Shown here piece after piece: positions 45,662 to 56,946 of a stretch of 64,000 nucleotides of DNA. The notes below the pieces were generated by a model that was not told where the DNA came from, ran no database searches, and was given only the letters and a program-made list of their open reading frames with translations. Made by a program: the position numbers and the translations under genes. Within the stretch, counting starts at the first letter, position 1, and each line of letters starts with the position of its first letter. The stretch is taken from contig NC_092693.1 in NCBI RefSeq assembly GCF_964275005.1, positions 21,410,335-21,474,334 of the forward strand, written 5' to 3'. This DNA comes from Diadema setosum (Eukaryota; Echinodermata; Echinoidea; Diadematoida; Diadematidae).

Positions 45662-45817
45662 CAGGGGCGGATCCAGGAGTACCGTAAAGTAGAGGCGCAT
45701 TAACAAAACTCAAAGGGGAGGGCGCACGCGCCCCAATTTTTGCTTACTTTTTCTTTTGTTTTACCAAAAAATAGAATGGGGCGTGCGCCCGGTGCGTCCC
45801 CCTCGAGATCCGCCTAT
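45662..45817. mobile_element. hAT-like MITE fragment (CAGGGGCGGATCCAGG)
   Basis: CAGGGGCGGATCCAGG is a common terminus of non-autonomous hAT elements. The right side has GAGATCCGCC, its degenerate complement, and the interior has GGCGCACGCGCCCC and GGGGCGTGCGCCC inverted blocks. No target duplication is clear. Confidence 0.55.
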
Positions 45818-46379
45818 ACTTTTTTAAAAGATATATATGTATGCATATATATATATATATAAACAAAATCAGAATCGTGGTGTAAAAATTTGGGTGCATC
45901 CTTTTGACGCTTTACGAGATACGATGTATCAGAAAACTTAGATGAGATGAGCATTTTCTGTGACAGTTGTGCACTATAATGTCACTATTTTCGAGTGTTC
46001 TTATGTTTAAGAATTAATGAATATGAGTACATGCCTCGTATTCACATTATCTAACATGAGAATGGAATGGGCATAGCTTTGACATTTCATACTGCATCGC
46101 TGTCACCTCGGGGTTCATAGGGCTCTAAGATTGACTGATGAGACGGAAAACCGAAGTGATCGGGCCGGATAAGTTTACAATTTTGCTCGCTTTATCACAA
46201 TACATTGAATTGCCGGACTCCAGAAGAAAACTCCAGAAGAGTTTGATTTCTGTGGAGGTATTGCACTCATGGTTACATTAGGGAGTTCAGTATGGAAACC
46301 ACGGGGGAAGCAGAGTTTGTAGATCCATGTTTACTAGAGATGGATATTAATATTCGCTGCTGACATGACCCGGTGCGAC

Positions 46380-46890
46380 CCGGGCAGGCATGCTTGGTAA
46401 CTGGTGTGGAAAGAAGCCTATAGACCGAGATCCTATTACAGTATTCCGCCCGTAAAGCGCACGCCGTCAGTCCGCGTGCGTACCTCCGACGAAAATAATT
46501 TGCCCAGGGAGATGACTACTTGTGTATCAAGGAGGTATCTGCATATCTCCTTTGACTGTGATGAATACCCAAGGAGCTTGAAGCTCCTTGCTATACCGCA
46601 CCTCCGCACACCTCCGCGGTGTGGTCATCCATGGAAACTTGGCGTCTTCTCTTCGGTCTTCTATTTTTGGGTCCTCCGTTCATCATCCTCGACAGAGATA
46701 CCGGGGCGAGTCCTGTTTGCCCCCTTCCCCTTATCTTCTTTGTCCAGCGCGTGGATCGATCAGACACGAACAATAGCCCTATGGAACTCGAAGGAAACCA
46801 TTGGGCCAAAAAGCAGAGCCTGTACCAACCCTTGCGCGTGAGTGTACATAACTTGTTGTTTTCTCAGGTCCGGTGCTTGGGTTCCGTTAA
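46380..46890 (+). other. CG-richer block with overlapping ORFs, possible leader exon
   Basis: About 500 bases with clearly more C+G than the surrounding intergenic DNA and several overlapping open frames (longest 145 codons, 46404-46841). None gives a recognisable domain. A donor-like site lies near 46840 (GCGC|gtgagt). It could be a 5' UTR exon of the CUB gene 6.6 kb downstream, a non-coding RNA exon or a captured fragment. The 21-bp palindrome CAAGGAGCTT-G-AAGCTCCTTG is at 46570-46590. Confidence 0.25.
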
Positions 46891-49800
46891 ATAAACTGTG
46901 CCCCCGACTGCGCTGTGAAGTTAGCAAGTCAACACACCAAGATCCCAAGCGAGTCTTTAATCATACTGGGTGCAAGGTTGATGAACAGAGGCAAATTTTC
47001 TCTGTGAGAATGACTAGTACTCGGCCTGTGAGTGACAACATTCATCCATCGTGGTAACCTAGAGGTAAGGATCGGAATCATTTTAATCTTAATTTGTTCC
47101 TTAATTGTTCCCGTAGCTAAGCAGATTAACAGTCACAACTTGGAGTGAATCGCCACATCCTGGCATACCGCCGCCCACCCCTCCCCCCCCCCCCATTATC
47201 CGTAAGCCCTACTAACTGTCTTCTTCTATTATTTTTCTGCTTTCGAAAGTCTTCTGTTATTACTTGAACGTTTTTGGATGAAGGGTACAAAGCCTCTTAT
47301 AGCTTTACTCGAAAAAAAAATCCCTTTAGCTCAGCTACTAAAGCCTATCTTTGAGCATATACTTCCAAGAGTGGAGCGAAAAGATAATGTGCTCTTCTCC
47401 ATCGCTATTCATTTCCAGCCAATGGTGCTGCGTAAAATTGAAGATCGGAATCATTTTCCAGTTTATTTCAGCCTTCAACAAATACTTTGGAATGGGAATT
47501 TGAATACGCGTCATATCATCGCTTTCTGCATGCCTGTCACAAATTCCGATAATCATATATCTGACAGGATTGGCACCAAAACGTCCCAATGAATTACCTG
47601 ATCACGTCGCGAAAATTGGTCATGACATTTATGACGTGGGGAATGATACAGGCTTATCTTGGTCAGTAGATTAGAACTGGTATACGAAATAATATATTTC
47701 TCAGAGAAAACCATGAAAAACAATTACCTAGTGCACTACATATGCTCACGCACGAATGCGATTCAACTATCTGACTACAAAATAGCATATATATAGCGTA
47801 TTTGGTATAGAGTTGGATCTTGATAGCTACAATCTTGACGCACTATTATTATCTATATTTACGAATTCTTTTACATCTTATTATCGAGTGATTATATGAG
47901 GGTAGCAGGGAAGGTGTCTCGCGACCGAGATACATCATTGTTATATCGCGTCAGTAACAAGTGCGCTCATAACTTGATGTTGGGATATTGCATGTGAATA
48001 TATTTGCTAGACATTGCTAGATTTGAAATAAACTGAGAAAGAAAGCCTCCAGCTGACAACGAAAACACTGGACAGGGTAGTCGCATGTTTTCCGTGATTA
48101 CGACACGGTTATACAATAATAATAAATTGTTCCAAAAGGACGAGATATGCAGCTGCGGTTATATTGCTACATTATTTTGAACAGAAATTAGCATTTCTTT
48201 TTCAAAGATTTGCTATCAGGGCTAAAACATGATGATTAGACAGGTTTGCTTCTTAGGATAACACTATTTCGATTTCAATCTTACATTCGTATTTCTCAAT
48301 GAAAAATGGGTGAAATGTAAAAAAACAAGATGACAAATAATATCCAACTTGGATGTACAGTAAAATGTTCGATTAACGTGGAACATGACGGTCAATGTAT
48401 CAGAGTTTTAATCTAAGTAAAATGCTACAGAAATAAGAAAGAACCTATTCTTAAAAGCAAGCTTGCTTCGGCGTAGATTCCAATAGAAGTCTAGTGTGAG
48501 AGCAAGTATGGGGAGCACGTATACAACTTAGAACCAAAGTAAGGAAAAAGGACATTCATACTCGGGGATATTAGCAGCACACTGTTAGCGTCATGCTGAA
48601 GAAGTGCATGATGGGTTCCTCTGATGCTTTCTCTTTTTTAGAAGGTTAATTATCAGTGATTGTGTCGGTTATAGGGGAAGGGGTCAGTATCCGTGCACAT
48701 GTGAAGTCCAGTCGACCTTCTCGCAGGGACCTCCTAGGATTACAATCATTTATACTTGTTGGTCTTCTTTATTGCCTCGGTCCATTTTAAGAAATTAGGG
48801 CAAGCCGGGTGGACTCATGGGGCCAAGCGTTTGTAAGACTTCACCATGGGTGTCATACAAAGGCGTTGCGGTTGGGAAAAGAAATGTCTTGGAGAAAAAT
48901 TCAGGACAGTATATCGAAAACGTGCAATGGCTAGGGAAATTTGTTATCAATAATTTCCAGCCTTAACACATTAATTATCAAGACCACTTCAGTTTTCCGA
49001 TCGAGAACTCCCTGAATTCTATTTACCCATAATAAGCAACATTTGTAATTACAATAACAGGGGTGACTGCAGATGTGACTATAGAATTTACGGCAAAATG
49101 AGGACAAAACCCATCAAGTATAGGCCTACCATCAAAATAAAAGAGTACGCACTCCTTGTGTGATGTGATGCACATAATTTCCTGGCGCAAAATATCCGAA
49201 CGGTAAATATATCAGTTTGCATTTTTGAGGAGGAAATGTATATTTTCATAAAAAATTGAACACGGAGAGTAATCACTTTTCTTCTTTTTTTTTTCTCCAT
49301 AATCTGACAATTTCACTCCTGGAATTAGTCTTGAGTGCCGTCAGCACGTATACTAGGGAAGTGCAACAGTTTTTATGTAAGCTTGTAGTTTGGTTTTATT
49401 CTCTTGGTGAAAAAGAGCATATGGGTTCACTCGATGCTAACTTTAACGAGTATCATTTTTTTTCGTTATCGTTTATATATGAATGTCTATATTATCTCGC
49501 AGTAAAACATTTAAACTGTTTAGTCAGTTAGTAGTGCACATGAGTTTAAATAATCGTGTGTAACACTGTTGCAGTTTTCCTTTTCCGCAAGCTCTCAAAA
49601 ATTGCAGTAAGCCTCTATAATATCTAGTCCGAATGGTAGGCCTATACATACATGAGATAATATTTTAGGAAATTTTAACCGATGCGAGCATTATTGATGA
49701 ACAAATGGAATGCAGAGACAGGGATGGGTACGATTACGTTACAACATTTTAATCTGACTTTCAAGACCTAGAGGTTTCTTGCAATGTCAGCCTTTTCTAA

Positions 49801-50089
49801 CGGAAGGAAGCAGCTGATTTCACAAAATCTATATAATTGTATTAGGGTTTAGACAAGATTGTTCGTTTGATGGTGGGTGTAACACAAGTATGTGTGAAAT
49901 CGACCACGATGTCGTCAACACAATGCATCTGAAAATAAGCAGTGTATATAATCTGAAAAACAAAATTCAAGTGTTTTGACGGTTGGTTTCCTTTAAAAAC
50001 AGCATAAAAAACACACCCTCGTCTTCAATTTACTCCCCACTTTTGACAACTCTAACTCAAAGTCTTATACCGAAGCAATATATAGAAAA

Positions 50090-50167
50090 ATGATGATGAT
50101 GAAGATGATGATGATGATGAAAATGATAATAACTATAACAATAATAATAATAATAATAATAATAATG

Positions 50168-50218
<51 letters not shown>

Positions 50219-50220
50219 TA
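50090..50220. repeat. (TGA)n/(ATA)n microsatellite
   Basis: Imperfect trinucleotide array. The Tyr/His- and Ile-homopolymer frames on the minus strand are artefacts. Confidence 0.95.
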
Positions 50221-50340
50221 ATGATATGTTATTTGCCAAGTCCTTATGATCATGACGATGTGTACTCAAGTTGTGACATAAAACATCTGCTATCTCTTCT
50301 TTCTCTTATCACCAACAAAAGTTATTTGTCTTTACGTCAT

Positions 50341-50371
50341 ACCAGGGAGGTGGGAATCCCACCTCCCTGGT
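50341..50371. repeat. Perfect hairpin, 15-bp arms
   Basis: ACCAGGGAGGTGGGA and its exact complement TCCCACCTCCCTGGT are separated by one A. A similar GGAGGTGG/CCACCTCC hairpin is at about 44401-44433. Confidence 0.85.
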
Positions 50372-51734
50372 CATACCCATCAGGGCGAATTGACATTCCA
50401 TGACTGAATGTCAAAGGACAGAAGTGACCGCAAACTATTGATTAAGACCTAGTAGTCCTGTGAAGTGTGAGTCGATGAGAAGAAGTGATGTAGCAACCCG
50501 AACTTTTCGCTCTCAAAATGTGTACACACTGATGTCGTCCTAAATTCATAGCAGTCCAGTTGAATGGTCAGTTTATGACTTAATAAAACAAAATATAATG
50601 GGTAAAATATTTCAGCTTTTAGTTCAAAAGTCTATTGAGAAAAGTTCGACCTTTGAAGGGATGCTACGAGTATGAGGTGACCATTTTCCACTGAGATGAT
50701 AACTAGCCCTGACACAGCCGATCCATGCGTTTGTTCATGAGCCTTAGATATACTGCCACATGGATGTGCCCTTTGCACATGTCCATTTTAATAAAACGAA
50801 AAAAAAAAAATCGTTAGGAATTAGAAAACTGAATACAGTTGTACTAGTTGATAATTCTAATACCTTTCCAACCCTATTCGCTAACACCATTAGGGAGATC
50901 ACTATAGCTGCTTTATATCATTTGCTTTCTTACTTTCGGATACTTCTTGCACATAATACTTCTGACATGGCAATACATGTTAAATTATTATTTCACTCGC
51001 GATTTTCCAAGTATTCTATTTCATTAAAGATATATCTAGCACACTCAGTACTATTGCTGTAGTTGTCAGTCTTTTTACATTTATCCCTATTGTTCCTTTT
51101 ATCTTTCCTATCATTTTGTTTATCTCGCTGCTCATAAACTTATGATAATAAACTGATAATAATCATCCTTATATTGAAATTTGTTATGACGATGATAAAA
51201 CCATTATTAGAAGAAATTATAAAGCTTATCACCATGATGATAATTATATCACTACGTCTCTGAAGTTATCTTGATTATGAGAAATGAGAATAATGATTTG
51301 CAAGAATCTCAAAATCAGGTAAAAATCAACCCCTGTCAGAATTCTGAAGTAAGGATCGTCACGGGCACGAACAACTTTTAGTTGCGAAGATGGGACCCCT
51401 GAGATTGACGTTTACAATACACGATTATTACCAAAACGCATAACACCTATCCTGGCTCTGTTCGATTATCTCCTCAATGTTGCCGCTTTGTTGAGTTTGT
51501 CCCATCCGTTCTTACTCATACTAATTGTCCCACCCATGTCAAGGAGGAATTCCAGTACAGTTATAGTTTAGTTTGATAAGAGTGAAATCTTTTGAGTACA
51601 ACAGTGAAAATTTGATCAAAATTGGATACAGATTGGAGAAGTTAGGAAATTGTGAAGTTCTGTTTATTCTGCAAAACAGTTCTCTATACTGTTGAAATGA
51701 AAATATGAATAAGAGTGATCTAATGATGTCAGCA

Positions 51735-51896
51735 CCTCACGTTACGAAATGTTGTCATTTCGTTACAAAATAATAATTTCGTCGACGAAGTGACTGATTT
51801 CGTAACGAAATATTCCATGTGACACTTGGCGCTCCATGGTCTTTGTCCATGGTTTAAACCATGGACAAGATTATACCACCTTCGTGAATTCGGGCC
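51735..51896. mobile_element. Right-half copy of the 660-bp MITE
   Basis: Matches the right part of 5794-6453: ATTTCGTTAC/GTAACGAAAT palindromes, CACTTGGCGCTCCATGG, and the terminus ACCTTCGTGAATTCGGGCC. The left half is missing. Confidence 0.8.
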
Positions 51897-52378
51897 ATTG
51901 TGTTAGCACCGTTACGAGATAGACTGTTCTCATTTGGTTATTGCTACTGAGACAAGTCTCTCTAAATGCATGCTTGACACCTTTTCTTGTCAGTTGGTCA
52001 AAACATTCTTTTGAGGTCAGGTTGATACACCCAGCATAGGGTGGTAAAGCCACAAATACAGCAAAAGGTATTCAGTTGTAAACGATAATTCCTTCTTCAT
52101 AGGGTTAAGTCAGGAAATGAAAACATACGCAGACAATGGAGTATCGGAGGGATTTTCTCCTAGCTCCTGAAAGGACATGTTAATGTATACTGACAGGCTT
52201 TGATTTTGTATCACATCCTACTTCCGTTTGAATCACTGTCATTGGGCGAATAGAGTTTTGTCGGCAAACTCCCTTCATGTTTCTCCATTAAGCCACGTCC
52301 TTTCAACTTTGTAGTGTCGGTATTGTACACTGCATGTGTAAACAGTGCGTTGTTTGTGAAGTCTGGATTTTTTTTTGT

Positions 52379-53349
52379 ATGCCTCCGCCAACAAGTGTCG
52401 CTGGAGGCCTGTTTTTAGGTTGTCCGTCCGTTCGTTTTTTCATTCTTTTGAAAGACGTAACTCGATAACTTTTTGTGGTATCCAGATGAAACTTGGCGTA
52501 GTATGAATGTAAGTATGAATGAGCGAAGCCGTACCTATCAACTTGGGGCACAGGAGCTCAAATTCAAATATCATTTTTAATGTCAAATTCTAAACTTTCA
52601 CTATTTCCCCGTATATCTCTGCAATGGCTCCAGGTATTTTCATGAAACTCAGTATATACCTGTATTACGCAGGTAGAAATTATCTGGGGAAATTAGTTTC
52701 TCGTCGTGGGGTAAGTGAAAATGCTCTAAATTCACCCTTTTTTTTTTGCATGTACATAATTATGTAGTACATATACACAGGTGCACGACCCACATGTTTT
52801 GCCTAACAATGATTCCCTTTGGAAGTTTTGGGTCATGATCATTCGTCAAAGGTTAAGAATCAAATTTCAGATTAAAACGGTAATATTTCATTGGTTACTG
52901 CTGACTCATTGATACTATATTTTCTCCATACCTTTGAAGGACTCAATGTACACACTTATCTAAACTTTGAACGTGCATTACCACTCATTGTTTCTGTGGG
53001 GAAAGATTTGGGCCATGGGGTCAAAGGTCAAGTAAAATTGCTAACGTTTCATTATTTTTCTCCCATGTTTTCAAAATGGCTCAAAGTATTTTTAAGAAAA
53101 TGAGTGTATGTAATATGAATATGGCCAGATAGTGACTGTTTGGAGTAAGTTGTGGGCCATGGGGTAAAAGGTTAAAGGTCAGGGGTAAAAGGAAATTTGG
53201 TTCAAGGGATATAATTCAATTACTTCTTGCAATCATCAGCCTCATGTGAAACAGTAAAGTTGTCTCACACTGTCAAGATGTACTGTAGACATGGGAGAAT
53301 AATGAAGTGCAGTGGAGTCATACCAGTTGCCATGAACAACATTCTAGAT
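52379..53349. mobile_element. AGGTCA-type foldback element, diverged copy
   Basis: Starts TATGCCTCCGCC..GGAGGCC, followed by a short GTCC tract and units with GGTCATG and GGGGTCAAAGGTCAAG. The right end, CATACCAGTTGCCATG..CATTCTAGA, is homologous to the end of the 7186 element. It ends 150 bp before the CUB gene start codon. Confidence 0.7.
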
Positions 53350-53501
53350 CTTGCTTGCTTTGGTTGACCTACAAATGATTATTTTAGTGACAGCAACGGG
53401 CAATAGTAACTTATGCTTGAATAAAATGATGTTATCGTCTTGAGGTTTTATGTTTAATTTCTAGCAATAAAGTCGTCTTCTTCTTTGATATTTTTTTTTC
53501 A

Positions 53502-53709
53502 ATGAAAGGGATGGACCTGAGAAAGCTAACCTTGCCAGTGACAATTGCCTTGCTATTGATCTGTCTGCGATGTGGTTACGTAACGTCATGCTCGGAGACT
53601 GAGGTCTCGCTGAGTAACGATGGCCAGCTATACGTAATCTCGTCTCCATTCTTCCCTGACGCGTACCCGTCCGACCTCGACTGCAATTACCACATGGTTG
53701 CTCCAGAAG
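53502..53709 (+). CDS. CUB gene exon 1: signal peptide and start of CUB1
   Basis: Starts [20 protein letters not shown], a clear signal peptide, then Cys31 and the [17 protein letters not shown] stretch typical of CUB strand starts. It ends GAAG|gtgaga in phase 1. An acceptor-like tttctag sits at 53458-53464, so a spliced 5' UTR is possible. Confidence 0.85.
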
Positions 53710-55235
53710 GTGAGAGAAATCGTTCCAACGTGAGGGACGTGTTTTTCTTTTTATCTGTTTTTTTAATGTGTACCAACAAAGAGATTGATTCGCTCGCCAG
53801 TTTCATCAACTCTGTCTGGAAAGAACACAAGCTTGCCATGAAATTTAACATAACAACGTATAATCTTAGTATTACAGCGCGTACATGTTTGCATAACCGT
53901 CTGTGTGTGCAGGCAAACCTTGTTTATTGGACTTTACTAATCATTCGCACAGAATTCGATGATACTGACGATAATTCACGCAATTTATAGCCTCTTTTTG
54001 GCTGTTGTGTATCACTTCTGTTTGACCAGAATAAACCAATGTCTATTTAACTGTCTATTGATAATAATGAGAAACTCACTTTCAGTTAAAATTGTGATAG
54101 CACCGAAAATGGTTACGATGGAGGAAATGTCAAAGATTATTCTAACATATCAAGAAGAGGAGAAAAAGAGGGAAGCGGAACAGGAAGAAATAAAGAATGG
54201 TTGGTGAGGATATTCCTTCTGCAAAACACCATGCAAAATCTGACTGGAGTGCAAGAAAGAACCGTTTTGAAATAGTCTACAAACTGTAATCAAATGTGAT
54301 ATCAACATTATAATAATTAACTTAAAAAACATTATACTTATTTCTGTCTGTTCAAGAATGCCATGCAATCATATCTAATGCGAAAGAAGGGTAATGACAG
54401 AAAGTTCTACATTGGATGGTTTTCAGTTGTTGTTATGTTCATCATTTAGTTTACGCTTAATTGTATTCCATGAAATTACTGTCAGTTTCTACATTAATCA
54501 CCCTCAATAAATTCGTTGCGTTTAGCCAATCCATGCAAAGAACATATTCCTCAAACCTGGTGACAATCCGTATAATCTGAATCTTCAAAAAAAAAGTTTC
54601 CAGGATTCACTCTGTTTTTAATCCGACAATCGGAACTTAGAACCTCGCTGCTTTCAATAAATTAGATCAATAATGCTTTAAACATAGTTTACTGACATCC
54701 TTCATAATGTGTAAGTTTTGGACGGTTAATGCTCAGGTATAGAATCACGATATATGGAACAATATTCACTTTCTGCTCTCTCCCTCTCTCTCTCTATCTC
54801 TCTCTCTCTCTCTCGCAGGTCGACGAGTCCGACTCTACTTCACCTTCTTCCACCTCGAGAACGCAAACGATCTCGAGCTCTGCATCTTCGACTACCTGGC
54901 CGTCTACGACGGCGGCTCCGGCGGCGACGCGAGTTTTGGCAAGTTCTGCGGGCGGGACGACCCGCCGACGCTCGTGAGCACGGGACGGGAGATGTACATC
55001 GTCTTCCACACCGACTCGTCGATCGAGCAGAGCGGATTTAGGGCGGAGATCACGGATGTGGATCAGAATTATGTCGGTAAGTTTAGTCCTTACAGAGGTT
55101 ATCACTGAATCATCTCAGGCAGTTGGCCCATGCAAGGCTTGCACTACAATGAATTATTATGAGGAAATGTTATATATATATATACATAACGAAGAATCAA
55201 GAAATAAACTAGTAATGCATTATTTCGCCAATAAG

Positions 55236-55273
<38 letters not shown>

Positions 55274-56915
55274 CATAAAATGGTATTCATTTATTATCCA
55301 CGTGTTGGAATAAGAGCATGAAGACGATGAAGACAAACAAGTTGACATAATGCATTAGATTCCAACTTCATTTATTTGTAAACCAAATTTTCGACCCTTG
55401 CACGGATCTTCCTCACTGTTTGGCAGTGATTTGTTGTAATATTATTGCTGTATTTGAAAAAATGTGATATTGGAAAAAGAATCAAATAGCTTGATTTGAA
55501 TTGAGTATTGTCATACTCCCTATGTAGGATGGGATGGGAAGGAACTATCGCGTAGGCTTGTTTACGAACTTTCCTTGTTGATGTGCAACCCTGTATAAGA
55601 TTTGAAATTATTACGTGCAAAGAAAAATTACGGGCAGATACTAAAACAATATAGACAGAAAGATAGATAGATTGAGGGAGAGAGAGAGGACTGAGGAGGG
55701 TGGGAGAGAGGAGCTTTACACTTTCGTTAGCAGTAGTTATAAAGATGTGTGTTTACGTTTGCCATCTCAACAAGTCTCGTCTGCTCTTTGTAATGTAATG
55801 TAATGAACCTCTTCAGAGGATCATCTCGTACCAGCTCTTGCGAATCACTGCTTTTGTAGCTCGTGGGGAAGCAATCGCGCGCTTAAGGGTATTATGGTAC
55901 CAGTAATCAGATATCTGCTGAATACATACACATTTGTATACTAGTAGTCCATCTTGAACGTACAGAGACCCGCCTTCTTTTAACTGAAAGGGCAGAGAGT
56001 GCCGTTTGAAACACACAGTACGATAATATAACAATTTCTTTTAGATTTGACACACGGAGTATTAAGTACCTTGAAGCTGTTTGTTTCTTTACAGCGATCT
56101 ATCGCCAATCTGTATTCCCCAACTAGATGTCCTGTCTGGTTTTTAAAGCCTTCTCGTTGATTGTTGTAACACACATGATAACCGACTGCAGAGAAGCATG
56201 AGTTGATTCTATAAATGACATGATTGCTGGTAGATAAACCTGCCATCTTTGATGCGATCTTTTGAACACAATTACACAACTTAGAGTTAAAAATTTTCAC
56301 GCGTAGTTGACATTGCAGCTTTAACTTTCCACTCTGTTTCTCGACATGGACTACTAAATGGGGGGGGGGGGGGGGGGGAGGGGGTATCCCCTTTACCCAA
56401 AGAAAACAGTGATTTGGACCCCCCCCCCCGCTTTGACCTGTTGCCCCCTGCACCCAAATAATATGATAATAATGAGAACATCACCGTTACTGCTCATAGT
56501 CATCCATTGCAACATCAGTACTAGTATGAAAAGCCCTGGTAATAGTGTCCATTTTGTTAGTTTGACTTCATTGGAAATCAAATCTGTAATACCAGTATAC
56601 AATGAAACAAAATACAATATCTTCGTGTTTTCTTGCTTATATTTTCCCCCAGAATTATGTATATTCATAATTACCAATCATTTCTATTTGCAATCAACTT
56701 TTGTGAATGTCCCGTTTGTTTATACGCAGAGCCTGTACCTACCCCGGCCCTTGGGTCATGCTATCAAACATACACGGAGGAATATGGAGTTTTCTACTCA
56801 CCCGGATTTCCAGATTACTATGGTAACGGCGAGGAGTGTCTCTACGTCATCACCAGTAGCAAAGTGGACAACACAATACTGGTATGTGCAACAATAAAAA
56901 AAAACAGAACAAACA

Positions 56916-56946
<31 letters not shown>

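Larger units (their letters stand above)
44270..46300. other. Intergenic DNA with small inverted-repeat elements
   Basis: AT-rich sequence without a recognisable gene. Includes a hairpin around 44401-44433 (GGAGGTGGAAG..CTTCCACCTCC), the telomere-like island at 45194-45397 and a hAT-like fragment at 45662-45817. Confidence 0.6.
46891..52330. other. Intergenic DNA, no gene recognised
   Basis: AT-rich. Holds a C run near 47180, an ATA/TGA microsatellite (about 50090-50220), a perfect 15-bp-arm hairpin (50341-50371) and the truncated MITE at 51735-51896. ORFs of up to 104 codons show no domain, signal peptide or conserved feature. Confidence 0.6.

Noticed and set aside
46404..46841. 145-residue ORF as a protein-coding gene
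   Set aside because: Overlapped by other frames of similar length, no recognisable domain, no splice-compatible partners with coding phase; recorded only as a CG-richer block.
50057..50269. Tyr- and Ile-rich minus-strand ORFs
   Set aside because: Translations of the ATA microsatellite.
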